In this document: positions 33,551 to 42,411 of the stretch, one piece after another | How positions within the stretch are numbered: position 1 is the first letter of the stretch | Layout: each line of letters starts with the position of its first letter | Assembly (NCBI RefSeq): GCF_041916975.1 | Contig: NZ_JAYRYK010000001.1 | Span: 2,418,001-2,482,000, forward strand | Reading direction: 5' to 3' | Source of the DNA: Sphingosinicella sp041916975 | GTDB taxonomy: Bacteria > Pseudomonadota > Alphaproteobacteria > Sphingomonadales > Sphingomonadaceae | DNA length: 64,000 bases | Program-made: the position numbers and the translations under genes | The notes under the pieces: model-generated | The model's input: the letters and a program-made list of their open reading frames with translations, nothing else | Databases searched by the model: none | What the model was told of the DNA's origin: nothing

Positions 33551-34155
33551 TCGCCAAGCTGAAGGGCCTGCTCGACACAGTCAACGCAGACGCTGCGGTC
33601 ATTGATGTGAACGGGGTCGGGTATCTCGTCTCGGCATCGACCAAGACGCTTGCGTCGCTCGGCGGAGCAGGCACAGCGGTTTCTCTGCATATCGAGACGC
33701 ACGTGCGCGAGGACGCGATCCAGCTGTTCGGTTTCGTGACGGAACGCGAGCGCGACTGGTTCCGACTGTTGCAGACGGTGCAGGGGGTCGGTGCGAAGGT
33801 GGCGCTGGCGATCCTGTCGGTGCTGACGCCGGATGAAATCCACGCCGCGATCGCGAACCGCGACAAGACGATGGTGGGCCGCGCGAGCGGTGTCGGGCCG
33901 AAGCTCGCCGAGCGCATCGTCAACGAACTGAAGGACAAGGCGGGCGGCATCGCCGGGGTTGCGATCCCGGTCGGCGGCTTCGCGCCCGCAGCGCCGAAGG
34001 GCGGCCTCGCAGCGGACGCGCTCTCCGCACTCGCCAACCTCGGCTACAAGCCCGCCGAAGCGAACCGGGTGGTGACGGCCGCCATCGAGGAAGCCGGCGA
34101 GGGCGCGGATGTCGGCACGGTGGTGCGGCTGGCGCTCAAGAAAGCGGCGCGGTAG
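33547..34155 (+). CDS. ruvA: Holliday junction branch migration protein RuvA
   Basis: 202 residues. The N-terminal OB-fold (MIAKLKGLLDTVNADAAVID), helix-hairpin-helix regions around LLQTVQGVGAKVALAIL and GVGPKLAERIVNEL, and the C-terminal RuvB-contacting domain (ALSALANLGYKPAEANRVV) are all present. RuvA tetramers hold the junction for the RuvB motor. It overlaps ruvC by 4 bp and precedes ruvB by 9 bp. Confidence 0.97.
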   Translation: MIAKLKGLLDTVNADAAVIDVNGVGYLVSASTKTLASLGGAGTAVSLHIETHVREDAIQLFGFVTERERDWFRLLQTVQGVGAKVALAILSVLTPDEIHAAIANRDKTMVGRASGVGPKLAERIVNELKDKAGGIAGVAIPVGGFAPAAPKGGLAADALSALANLGYKPAEANRVVTAAIEEAGEGADVGTVVRLALKKAAR

Positions 34156-34164
34156 GGTCCGCGC

Positions 34165-35202
34165 ATGGCCACGCAACCCGATGATCAGCGCTTTGTGACC
34201 GGCGAACGCCGGGCCGAGGACGTGGATGCCGCGCTGAGGCCGAAGCGGCTGGAAGAGTTCGTCGGGCAGGCGGCGGCGCGGGAGAATCTGCGTGTGTTCA
34301 TCGCGGCTGCGAAGCAGCGCGGCGAGGCGATGGACCATGTGCTGTTCTTCGGGCCGCCGGGTCTCGGCAAGACGACGCTCGCCCAGATCATCGCGCGCGA
34401 GCTTGGCGTCGGGTTTCGCTCCACGTCGGGGCCGGTGATCGCGAAGGCGGGCGACCTCGCGGCGCTGCTCACCAACCTCGAACCCAACGACGTGCTGTTC
34501 ATCGACGAGATTCACCGGATGAACCCGGCGGTGGAGGAAATCCTCTACCCGGCGATGGAGGACCGCGCGCTCGATATCATGATCGGCGAGGGGCCGTCGG
34601 CCCGATCGGTGCGGATCGATCTGCCGCCGTTCACGCTCGTGGGCGCGACGACGCGCTCCGGGCTCATCACGACGCCGCTGCGCGACCGGTTCGGCATCCC
34701 CGTGCGGCTTAATTTCTACACGGTCGACGAACTCGAACATGTGGTGACGCGCGCCGCCGGACTGCTCGGCATGGCGCTGTCGCCTGAAGGTGCGCGCGAG
34801 ATCGCGGGCCGCGCCCGGGGAACGCCGCGCATTGCAGGGCGGCTGCTGAGGCGTGTGCGCGACTTCGCGCATGTCGCGGGGGCGGATATCGTGGATCGCA
34901 CGATGGCGGATACGGCGCTGCTGCGGCTGGAGGTCGACGCGCTTGGGCTCGACGCCATGGACCGGCGCTACCTCGGCATGATCGCGGACATCTACAAGGG
35001 CGGCCCGGTCGGCATCGAGACATTGGCGGCGGGGCTTTCGGAGCCGCGCGACACGCTGGAAGAGGTCATCGAACCCTATCTGATCCAGCTCGGCCTCGTC
35101 GCGCGGACGGCGCGCGGGCGGATGCTGAACGGGCGGGCGTGGACGCATCTTGGCCTTGCTCCGCCGGCAGGCGCGGGCGACGTGCTGCCCTTCGAGGACT
35201 GA
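34165..35202 (+). CDS. ruvB: Holliday junction branch migration ATPase RuvB
   Basis: 345 residues. AAA+ motifs: Walker A GPPGLGKTT (63-71), Walker B FIDEIHRMN, sensor 1 GATTRSG and the arginine finger in PLRDRFG. The C-terminal winged helix ends the protein. It drives branch migration with RuvA. Confidence 0.98.
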   Translation: MATQPDDQRFVTGERRAEDVDAALRPKRLEEFVGQAAARENLRVFIAAAKQRGEAMDHVLFFGPPGLGKTTLAQIIARELGVGFRSTSGPVIAKAGDLAALLTNLEPNDVLFIDEIHRMNPAVEEILYPAMEDRALDIMIGEGPSARSVRIDLPPFTLVGATTRSGLITTPLRDRFGIPVRLNFYTVDELEHVVTRAAGLLGMALSPEGAREIAGRARGTPRIAGRLLRRVRDFAHVAGADIVDRTMADTALLRLEVDALGLDAMDRRYLGMIADIYKGGPVGIETLAAGLSEPRDTLEEVIEPYLIQLGLVARTARGRMLNGRAWTHLGLAPPAGAGDVLPFED

Positions 35203-35271
35203 GCAGCGCTCACGAATCGGCGCATTTTCGGGCTTCCCCGCCGAGTCGCGCCCGGTTAGACACCGGACGGA

Positions 35272-35751
35272 ATGACGGGTGAAACAACAAGCGGCCCGCC
35301 CTCAGGCGCCTTTGTGGACGGTGTTCACCGCTTTCCCGTGCGCGTCTATTTCGAGGATACCGACCTTTCTGGCGTCGTTTATCACGCCAACTACCTGCGC
35401 TTCATGGAGCGCGCGCGGTCCGATATGCTGCGCGCGGCGGGCATCGACCAGCGTGCCTTCTTCGAGGCGGGCGAGGGCGCCTATGCGGTGACGGACCTCC
35501 AGATCCGCTACGTGCGCCCGGCGCGGCTCGACGACGTTCTTCATGTCGAAAGCCGCGTAAAAAGCATCGGCGCGGCGTCGTGCCGGATCGCGCAAGTCAT
35601 CGTACGTTCAGGGGAACTCGTCACGGATGCGCTTGTTACAGCTGCACTCGTCGGGCGAGACGGCAGGCCGAAGCGCCAGCCGCCGGAATGGCGCAGGATT
35701 TTCGAAGTGTTGGCCGTAAAGGCGGGAAACGGGGAGCCGGATGGAAACTGA
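35272..35751 (+). CDS. ybgC: Tol-Pal-associated acyl-CoA thioesterase YbgC
   Basis: 159 residues, hotdog fold. The YbgC motif FEDTDLSGVVYHANYLRFME holds the catalytic Asp (D31) and H38. It hydrolyses acyl-CoA at the inner membrane and is regularly the first gene of tol operons. tolQ starts 11 bp before its stop. Confidence 0.95.
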   Translation: MTGETTSGPPSGAFVDGVHRFPVRVYFEDTDLSGVVYHANYLRFMERARSDMLRAAGIDQRAFFEAGEGAYAVTDLQIRYVRPARLDDVLHVESRVKSIGAASCRIAQVIVRSGELVTDALVTAALVGRDGRPKRQPPEWRRIFEVLAVKAGNGEPDGN

Positions 35752-36454
35752 GGTTGCAAACGTCGCATTGGCGGGGGCCGCGGACATGTCGCCGTGGGCG
35801 CTGTTCATGCAGGCGGATATCGTCGTCAAGGCGGTGATGATCGGGCTCCTGTTCGCATCGATCTGGTCGTGGGCGATCATCATCGAGCGCGCGCGGCGGC
35901 TGAAAGTGATCGGCAAGCAGACCGAGGCGTTCGAGAACCGTTTCTGGAAGGCGAACAGCTTCGAGGACATTCGCGAGGCGCCGGGCAAGGCCGAGCATCC
36001 GGCAACCAAGGTGTTTGCTGCCGCGATGAGCGAGTGGCGCCGTTCGACCGCGGGCGGCAAATACGACCGCGTCGGGCTTCGCACGCGCCTCGGCGGTGTG
36101 ATGGGCGTTGCCATCGCGCGCGAGATCGACACGCTTTCGGACCGGCTCAACATCCTTGCCACCATCGGCTCCGTCTCGCCGTTCGTCGGCCTGTTCGGCA
36201 CCGTGTGGGGCATCATGCGCAGCTTCACCTCGATCGCGGCGACGCAGAACACCACGCTCGCCGTGGTCGCGCCGGGCATCGCCGAGGCGCTGTTCGCGAC
36301 CGCGATGGGGCTCTTTGCGGCGATCCCGGCGGTGATCGGCTACAACCGGCTGCTCTACGGCATCGGCCGCGTCGAGGGGCGCCTGCACAACTTCGCCGAG
36401 GAGTTCCAGGGCGAGCTGTCGCGCGAGCTTGAAACCATGGCACCGAAGGCCTGA
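35741..36454 (+). CDS. tolQ: Tol-Pal system proton channel subunit TolQ
   Basis: 237 residues. An N-terminal membrane helix (about 27-50) and a C-terminal pair (about 150-200, including GTVWGIMRSFTSIA) follow the MotA/TolQ/ExbB pattern. With TolR it uses the proton gradient to energise TolA during envelope constriction. It overlaps ybgC by 11 bp and precedes tolR by 3 bp. Confidence 0.96.
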   Translation: METEVANVALAGAADMSPWALFMQADIVVKAVMIGLLFASIWSWAIIIERARRLKVIGKQTEAFENRFWKANSFEDIREAPGKAEHPATKVFAAAMSEWRRSTAGGKYDRVGLRTRLGGVMGVAIAREIDTLSDRLNILATIGSVSPFVGLFGTVWGIMRSFTSIAATQNTTLAVVAPGIAEALFATAMGLFAAIPAVIGYNRLLYGIGRVEGRLHNFAEEFQGELSRELETMAPKA

Positions 36455-36457
36455 CGC

Positions 36458-36904
36458 ATGGCGATGGGCATTGCACCCGGCGGACGCAGGGGCGGCAAGG
36501 CGCCGCCGATGAGCGAGATCAACGTGACGCCGCTCGTCGACGTCATGCTCGTGCTGCTCATCATTTTCATGGTGACGGCGCCGCTGCTCGTTTCCGGCGT
36601 TCCGATCGATCTTCCCGACAGCAAGGCAGGCGCGCTCAAGCAGGACAACACGCCGATCCAGGTCTCGCTGAACGCGGAAGGGGAGATCTATATCGACGAG
36701 CAGCTCGTTCCCGCCGAAGAGCTCGCCGCGAAGCTCGCCGCGATCAGCGAGGCACGCGCGGGCGAGGCGGAAGGGCCGCGCATCTATGTGCGCGCCGACC
36801 GCCGGCTCGACTTCGGAAACGTGATGCGCGTGATGGGCGAGGTGAACGCCGCAGGTTTCAAAAAGGTCGCGCTCGTGAGCGAGGCCGGCGCCGAAGACCG
36901 GTGA
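36458..36904 (+). CDS. tolR: Tol-Pal system protein TolR
   Basis: 148 residues. One membrane helix (about 25-45) begins with the proton-path Asp in EINVTPLVDVMLVLLIIFMV. A periplasmic ExbD/TolR domain follows, with a late RADRRLDFGNVMRVM motif. It overlaps the tolA GTG start by 4 bp. Confidence 0.96.
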   Translation: MAMGIAPGGRRGGKAPPMSEINVTPLVDVMLVLLIIFMVTAPLLVSGVPIDLPDSKAGALKQDNTPIQVSLNAEGEIYIDEQLVPAEELAAKLAAISEARAGEAEGPRIYVRADRRLDFGNVMRVMGEVNAAGFKKVALVSEAGAEDR

Positions 36905-37689
36905 CCGAGAACCGCGCGATCCTGATCGCGGGGACGGCGCACCTTGCGCTGTTCGCCGGACTATCGCTGAGCTGGAGCCTGATGTCGAAGGACATCGCGC
37001 CGATCGTGGAGCCGATCCCGGTCGAGTTCGTGGACATTTCCGACGTGCCGACGGTGCAGGAAAAGCCCAAGCCCTCGATCGAGGCGGCGCCGCGCGAGAC
37101 GGTGGAGGAGGCTGAGCCGGAGGTCGTCGAGCCCGAGCTGACGCCGGAACCGACCCCGCCGCCGGTCGAGATCGCGCCCAAGGAAACGCCGAAGCCCAAG
37201 GCGGAGCCGAAGAAACCCACGCCCAAGCCGGTCGAAAAGCCGAAGCCCAAGCGCGACCTTTCGAACCTGATCGACAAGTCGCTGAAGGACGCGCCGCGGA
37301 AGACGAAGCCGACCGATTTCGCGAAGTCGATCGAGCAGGCGATCCCCGAAGGCGCCAAGCTCGACGCGCGCACGATGGCGACGCTCGCGCAGGCGATCCG
37401 CGACCGCATCTACCGCTGCTGGGATCCCGGCGCAGGCGGTCCCGACGCCCGCAACATCAAGACGCTGCTGCGCGTGCGCGTGCAGCGCGACGGCACGATC
37501 ATCGGCCGCCCGGAAGTGCTGTCGCAGAGCGGGATCGGCGCAGGCAACGCCGCCTACGGCCGCGTGGCGCGCGACGCCGCGATCCGTGCCGTGATGAACC
37601 CCGCCTGCTCACTGGAAGGACTGCCCCCGGAACTTTATGACGGGTGGAAGGATTTCGAACTCAATTTCGACCCAAGCGAGACGCTGTAA
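36901..37689 (+). CDS. tolA: TolA-like protein with TonB C-terminal domain
   Basis: 262 residues, GTG start. A single N-terminal membrane helix (about 6-27) is followed by a Pro/Glu/Lys-rich span (about 45-125) and a C-terminal TonB/TolA domain (RDRIYRCWDPGAGG ... LLRVRVQRDGTIIG). It spans the periplasm and links TolQR to TolB/Pal. Position between tolR and tolB confirms identity. Confidence 0.93.
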   Translation: MTENRAILIAGTAHLALFAGLSLSWSLMSKDIAPIVEPIPVEFVDISDVPTVQEKPKPSIEAAPRETVEEAEPEVVEPELTPEPTPPPVEIAPKETPKPKAEPKKPTPKPVEKPKPKRDLSNLIDKSLKDAPRKTKPTDFAKSIEQAIPEGAKLDARTMATLAQAIRDRIYRCWDPGAGGPDARNIKTLLRVRVQRDGTIIGRPEVLSQSGIGAGNAAYGRVARDAAIRAVMNPACSLEGLPPELYDGWKDFELNFDPSETL

Positions 37690-37693
37690 GGAT

Positions 37694-39025
37694 ATGCCTG
37701 TGAAACGCCTCATCTCCGCATTGTCGGCACTGCTGATCGCAATCGTCGCGATGCCTGCCGCCGCCCAGCTTCGCGTCGATATCAACGCGGGCATTTCGAA
37801 GCCGATGCCGATCGCCGTGCCGGCGTTCACGACACCGGCGCTCGCGAGCACGGTTGCGGGCGACACCGCCACGCTCGGGCGGCAGGTCGCGGAGGTCGTC
37901 TCGAACGATCTTGCGAGCTCGGGGCTGTTCAAGCCGATCAACCCCTCGGCGTTCACCACCACCGTCGCCTATGCCGACGTGCTGGCCCCGCGCTTCCCGA
38001 ACTGGCGCACGGTGGCGGCGCAGGCGCTTGTCACCGGCTTCGTGCAGGTGAACGGCGACGGCTCGATCACGGTCGGCTGCTACCTTTACGATGTGTTCTC
38101 CGAAGAAATTCTCGCGCGCGAGGGCTTCTCGACGCAGCCCGCATTCTGGCGCCGCGCCGCGCACAAGTGCGCAGACGCGGTCTATTCGCGGCTGACGGGC
38201 GAAAGCGGCTATTTCGACAGCCGCATCGTCTACGTCTCGGAAACCGGCAGCCAGACGAAGCGCATCAAGCGGCTCGCGATCATGGACCAGGACGGCGCCA
38301 ACCACCGCTTCCTGACGAACGGCCAGAACCTCGTGCTGACGCCGCGCTTCTCGCCGAGCCAGCAGACGATCGCCTACATGTCGTTCGCGCAGAACCGGCC
38401 GCGCGTTTACATCTACAACATCGGCACCGGCCGCCAGACGCTGGTGGGGAACCTCCCCAACATGAGCTTCGCGCCGCGCTTCTCGCCCGATGGGCAGAGC
38501 CTCGTCTTCTCGATGGCGCAGGGCGGCAACACCGACATCTATCGCATGAGCGTGAACGGCGGCACGCCGCAGCGGCTGACGAGCGCGCCGGGCATCGATA
38601 CCGGCCCCAGCTATTCGCCGGACGGCAGCAAGATCGTGTTCGAATCGGATCGCGGCGGCACACAGCAGCTTTACGTGATGAACGCGGACGGCTCCGATCA
38701 GCGCCGAATCAGCTTCGGCGGCGGACGCTATGCGACCCCGGTATGGTCGCCGCGCGGCGACCTCATCGCCTTCACGCGCATGGGCGGCGGCGGTTTCCGC
38801 ATCGGCGTGATGCGCACCGACGGCTCGGGCGAGCGGCTGCTCACCGACAGCTGGGGCGATGAGGGGCCGACCTGGTCGCCGAACGGCCGCGTCGTGATGT
38901 TCTTCCGCAGCCAGCGCGGCGGCCGCGCCGACCTCTGGTCGGTGGACCTTACGGGCGTCAATGAACGGCGCATTCCCACACCGCTCGACGGGTCCGATCC
39001 GGCATGGTCGCCACTTTTGCCTTAA
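37694..39025 (+). CDS. tolB: Tol-Pal system protein TolB
   Basis: 443 residues with a signal peptide (MPVKRLISALSALLIAIVAM, then PAAAQ). The N-terminal TolB domain (about 28-165) precedes a six-bladed propeller with repeats such as FSPDGQSLVFS, YSPDGSKIVFES and WSPRGDLIAFTR. Periplasmic. AAGGA precedes the ATG at 37694. Confidence 0.97.
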   Translation: MPVKRLISALSALLIAIVAMPAAAQLRVDINAGISKPMPIAVPAFTTPALASTVAGDTATLGRQVAEVVSNDLASSGLFKPINPSAFTTTVAYADVLAPRFPNWRTVAAQALVTGFVQVNGDGSITVGCYLYDVFSEEILAREGFSTQPAFWRRAAHKCADAVYSRLTGESGYFDSRIVYVSETGSQTKRIKRLAIMDQDGANHRFLTNGQNLVLTPRFSPSQQTIAYMSFAQNRPRVYIYNIGTGRQTLVGNLPNMSFAPRFSPDGQSLVFSMAQGGNTDIYRMSVNGGTPQRLTSAPGIDTGPSYSPDGSKIVFESDRGGTQQLYVMNADGSDQRRISFGGGRYATPVWSPRGDLIAFTRMGGGGFRIGVMRTDGSGERLLTDSWGDEGPTWSPNGRVVMFFRSQRGGRADLWSVDLTGVNERRIPTPLDGSDPAWSPLLP

Positions 39026-39110
39026 AAAGCATGGCATTCAGGTGTTATTAAGGGTTGCCCACCGAGTGCAGTTTGGAAACCGTAATGACGGATTCGCGTT
39101 GTTGAGCCGA

Positions 39111-39139
39111 AACCGGTGACTGGTGCCGGGTTCTTTTTT
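39111..39139 (+). terminator. hairpin plus T6 between tolB and pal
   Basis: AACCGG (39111-39116) pairs with CCGGGTT (39126-39132, one bulged G), followed by C and six T. It could end the tolB transcript or attenuate read-through into pal. pal begins 27-30 bp later. Confidence 0.5.
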
Positions 39140-39165
39140 GGGGTTCCGAGACAGGGAGAGTGATG

Positions 39166-39699
39166 ATGAAGACTGCTCTGAAAGTGGTGATGGTCGCCGC
39201 ATTGGTCACGACGGCAGCGTGCTCTAAGAAGAAGGAAGAGCTGCCGCCGCCGCCGCCGCCCGCGGCTCCGGTTGAGGCGCCCACCCCGACGCCGACGCCC
39301 ACGCCTGTCACCAGCACGGTCGTGCCGGGCAGTGTCGAGGACTTCATCCAGCAGGCGGGCAGCGACCGCGTGTTCTTCGAGTTCGATTCGTATCAGCTCG
39401 ACAGCGCTTCGCAGGCGACGCTGACCAAGCAGGCCGGCTGGCTCGCCCAGTATTCGAACGTGAAGGTCACGATCGAAGGCCACGCCGACGAGCGCGGCAC
39501 GCGTGAATACAACCTCGCGCTCGGCGAGCGCCGCGCCAACTCGGTGAAGAACTTCCTCGCCGGCCAGGGCGTTGCCGCCGATCGCATCAGCGTGATCAGC
39601 TACGGCAAGGAGCGTCCGGCCGTTGAAGGTTCGGACGAGAGCGCCTGGGCGCAGAACCGCCGCGCCGTCACGGTGCTGGTCGGCGCCGCCGCCAGCTAA
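39166..39699 (+). CDS. pal: peptidoglycan-associated lipoprotein Pal
   Basis: 177 residues from ATG 39166, chosen because AGGGAG (39153-39158) sits 7 nt upstream; GTG 39160 and ATG 39163 are alternatives. A lipoprotein signal leads to C19 (TTAACSKKK). A polyproline and PT-repeat linker follows, then the OmpA-like peptidoglycan-binding domain (FFEFDSYQLD ... IEGHADERGTREYN). It anchors the outer membrane to the wall with the Tol proteins. Confidence 0.96.
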   Translation: MKTALKVVMVAALVTTAACSKKKEELPPPPPPAAPVEAPTPTPTPTPVTSTVVPGSVEDFIQQAGSDRVFFEFDSYQLDSASQATLTKQAGWLAQYSNVKVTIEGHADERGTREYNLALGERRANSVKNFLAGQGVAADRISVISYGKERPAVEGSDESAWAQNRRAVTVLVGAAAS

Positions 39700-39708
39700 G
39701 ACCCGCAT

Positions 39709-40908
39709 TCATTGCGCAGTTGGAAAGGGCCGTCCTTCGGGGCGGCCCTTTTCCTTTCGGGCGAGACCGATCAGCGGGCGGAGCCACGGCACGCTGCGGC
39801 CGACGATGTAGAAGGTCCAGCTGCCTGCCGCCGTTGCCGCGACGAGGATCGCGAAGGCGGCGAGGTTGGGGAGCGTGAGCGGGAGCAGCCACCAGCCGAC
39901 GGCGACGATGATCGTCTGGTGCGCGATGTAGAGCGGGAACACCGCTTCGGTGAGCGTCGTGCGGATGGGCGCGTCGCGGTTCAGCCAGCGGTCGGCGATG
40001 CCGATGAGCGCAACGATTGTCGCCCAGCCCTGAACGGCGCGCGCTGCGCGAAACAGGGCGGTGAGCGTGTCATCGAGCGGGGTCTCGCCGGGATAGCGAT
40101 ACTCGATCACGGCGACGACGGCGTAGGCGGCCACGGCAAGCACGGCGGCGACGCGCCACCAGCGGCGGATCGCGGTCCAGAGCGGGGATGATCCGCGCAG
40201 CAGCACGCCGAACAGGAAACATGGGAAATAAAGCGCGTGCGTGGCCCCATCGTCGACAAGCGCGTGGGTTTCGCCGACGCCGGGAAACAGCACGATCGTC
40301 CGCAGTGCCATCAGCGCAATCGGAACGGCGAGGATGGCGGGACCGGTGAGCGCGGCTTCGCAAAAACGTGCGGCGCGCGCGCGAACGCCTGCGGGGAGCA
40401 GCATGAGGAGCGCGAGCACTATGCTGTAGACCCACAGATAGACGACGAACCAGAGATGCTGCCACGTCGGCAGGATGATGCCGTCGAGCGCGCCGAAGCG
40501 GAAATAGTCGTGCAGCCAGAAATGGCTGAAGCTCTCCGTATAACCGTGCTTGAACATCAGCTCGATCCACGGCTGCGGCGGGATCACGACGATCACGGCG
40601 AAGACAAGTGGGATCAGCAGCCGGGCCGAGCGTGAGCGCGCGAAACCGGCGGGGCTGGGCTGGTGCGCGAAGACCGCGGCGCTTGCATAGCCGGACACGA
40701 CAAAGAGCAGCGCCAGTCGCCAGCTGTTTGTCGCCAGCATCAGGATCGCGGCATGCGGATCGGGATTGGCCGCCTTCACGTGCCAGTCCCACGGCACGAA
40801 ATACATGCCGACGTGATAGAGGATGAGGAGGGCGAAGGCGCCGACGCGCAGCCAGTCCATTCCGTAATGGCGCCCCGTGGGCAGTTCTGACGATCGCGCC
40901 TCCCCCAT
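39709..40908 (-). CDS. membrane acyltransferase, acyltransferase-3 family (OpgC-like)
   Basis: 399 residues with about ten predicted membrane helices. The N-terminal YGMDWLRVGAFALLILYHVG contains the family R and H residues, and FVVSGYASAAVF is another conserved stretch. Members O-acylate glycans or other envelope molecules; OpgC succinylates glucans. The substrate here is unknown. The C-terminal residues RKEKGRPEGRPFPTAQ are encoded by the pal terminator hairpin. Confidence 0.87.
   Translation of the reverse strand: MGEARSSELPTGRHYGMDWLRVGAFALLILYHVGMYFVPWDWHVKAANPDPHAAILMLATNSWRLALLFVVSGYASAAVFAHQPSPAGFARSRSARLLIPLVFAVIVVIPPQPWIELMFKHGYTESFSHFWLHDYFRFGALDGIILPTWQHLWFVVYLWVYSIVLALLMLLPAGVRARAARFCEAALTGPAILAVPIALMALRTIVLFPGVGETHALVDDGATHALYFPCFLFGVLLRGSSPLWTAIRRWWRVAAVLAVAAYAVVAVIEYRYPGETPLDDTLTALFRAARAVQGWATIVALIGIADRWLNRDAPIRTTLTEAVFPLYIAHQTIIVAVGWWLLPLTLPNLAAFAILVAATAAGSWTFYIVGRSVPWLRPLIGLARKEKGRPEGRPFPTAQ
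39724..39752. terminator. bidirectional terminator between pal and the acyltransferase gene
   Basis: AAAGGGCCG (39724-39732) and CGGCCCTTT (39743-39751) form a 9-bp stem with a 10-nt loop, with T-runs readable on both strands. It is located inside the last 15 codons of the convergent acyltransferase gene. Confidence 0.8.
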
Positions 40909-41017
40909 GCATGAAGGCTAGCCGATCCGCACTCCCGCGCCAGCCCCCGATACCGGCAGGTCTTGGGTTCGCCGCGAAGCTCGCGTATATCGCCCGCGAA
41001 AGGTGAGAGTCCCGAGC

Positions 41018-42154
41018 ATGTCCCTTCGTCCCTGGCGCGATATCGCGCGGCGCAAATCGCGGCAGATCATGGTCGGCAGCGTTCCGGTGGGCGGTGATGC
41101 GCCGATCACCGTGCAGACGATGACCAACACGCTCACCTCGGATGCAAAGGCGACGATCGACCAGATTCGCCGCTGCGAAGAGGCGGGGGCGGACATCATC
41201 CGCGTGTCGTGCCCCGATGTCGAATCGACCGCGGCGTTCCGCCAGATCGCGAAGGCGGCGCGGGTGCCGCTCGTTGCCGACATCCATTTCCACTACAAGC
41301 GCGCGCTCGAAGCGGCGGACGCGGGCGCGGCGTGCCTGCGCATCAACCCCGGCAACATCGGGTCTTCGGAGCGCGTCGCCGAGGTGGTGCGCGCCGCGAA
41401 GGCGAACGGCTGCGCGATCCGCATCGGCGTCAACGCGGGCAGCCTGGAGAAGGATCTGCTCGAGAAGTACGGCGAGCCGTGCCCCGAGGCGCTCGTCGAA
41501 AGCGCGCTCGACCATATCCGGCTGCTCGAGGAGCATGACTTCCGCGAATACAAGGTCGCGGTGAAGGCCTCCGACGCGTTCCTCGCCGTCGCGGCCTATC
41601 AGCAGCTCGCCGAGGCGGTGGACTGCCCGCTGCACCTCGGCATCACCGAGGCGGGCGGGCTCATCGGCGGCACGGTGAAGTCGGCGATCGGCATCGGTTC
41701 GCTGCTCTGGTTCGGCGTCGGCGACACGATCCGCGTGTCGCTTTCGGCCGAGCCCGAGGAGGAAGTCCGCGTCGGCTATGAAATCCTGAAGACGCTCGGC
41801 CTGCGCACGCGCGGCGTCCGCGTTGTCTCCTGCCCGAGCTGCGCGCGGCAAGGCTTCGATGTCATCCGCACGGTGCAGGCGCTCGAAGATGCGCTCGGGC
41901 ACATCAAGACGCCGATGTCGCTCTCGGTGCTCGGCTGCGTCGTCAACGGCCCCGGAGAGGCGCGCGAGACCGACATCGGCATCACCGGCGGCGGCAACGG
42001 CAAGCACATGGTCTATCTGTCGGGCGTCACCGACCACACGATCGCGGACGCGGACATGATCGCGCACATCGTGGGGCTCGTTGAAGCCAAGGCCGCCGAG
42101 ATCGAGGCCGGGAGCGCGGTGAGCATGGATACGCTGCACGGGAAAGCCGCATGA
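41018..42154 (+). CDS. ispG: (E)-4-hydroxy-3-methylbut-2-enyl-diphosphate synthase
   Basis: 378 residues. The enzyme converts MEcPP to HMBPP in the MEP isoprenoid pathway and carries a [4Fe-4S] cluster. The N-terminal TIM-barrel part shows QTMTNTLTSDAKATIDQI. The cluster ligands lie in SCPSCARQGFD and GCVVNGPGEARETDIG. The ATG at 41018 is preferred over the GTG at 41003. Its stop overlaps the next ATG by 4 bp. Confidence 0.96.
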   Translation: MSLRPWRDIARRKSRQIMVGSVPVGGDAPITVQTMTNTLTSDAKATIDQIRRCEEAGADIIRVSCPDVESTAAFRQIAKAARVPLVADIHFHYKRALEAADAGAACLRINPGNIGSSERVAEVVRAAKANGCAIRIGVNAGSLEKDLLEKYGEPCPEALVESALDHIRLLEEHDFREYKVAVKASDAFLAVAAYQQLAEAVDCPLHLGITEAGGLIGGTVKSAIGIGSLLWFGVGDTIRVSLSAEPEEEVRVGYEILKTLGLRTRGVRVVSCPSCARQGFDVIRTVQALEDALGHIKTPMSLSVLGCVVNGPGEARETDIGITGGGNGKHMVYLSGVTDHTIADADMIAHIVGLVEAKAAEIEAGSAVSMDTLHGKAA

Positions 42155-42411
42155 AGACCGGGTCCGACATCAGGCTGGAACCGCCGGTCGCGCGCAAGGC
42201 CGTTGCAACGGGCGCATCGGCAACCGGGGCGATGACGCTCGGCTACGGCGCCGTTGCGGCGCTGACGCTCGGGGCGTTCGCGCTGGGCGCTGTCGCCGTC
42301 GGCACGCTTGCGATCGGCCGGCTCCGCGTGGGCAAGGCGCGCATCCGCAAATTGCGGATCGACGAACTGGAGGTCGGAGAGATCATCAGGATCGGCGAGG
42401 ATCGCGCGTGA
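42151..42411 (+). CDS. small pentapeptide-repeat-like solenoid protein
   Basis: 86 residues, not a family I recognise. Residues 28-77 read as ten consecutive five-residue units (MTLGY, GAVAA, LTLGA, FALGA, VAVGT, LAIGR, LRVGK, ARIRK, LRIDE, LEVGE). Each has Leu/Val/Ile at its third position, and the fourth is mostly Gly. This is the rhythm of a right-handed beta-helix such as pentapeptide repeats. The first units are hydrophobic, the later ones charged. It overlaps ispG and the downstream GNAT gene by 4 bp each, so it is made with them. Confidence 0.7.
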   Translation: MKTGSDIRLEPPVARKAVATGASATGAMTLGYGAVAALTLGAFALGAVAVGTLAIGRLRVGKARIRKLRIDELEVGEIIRIGEDRA

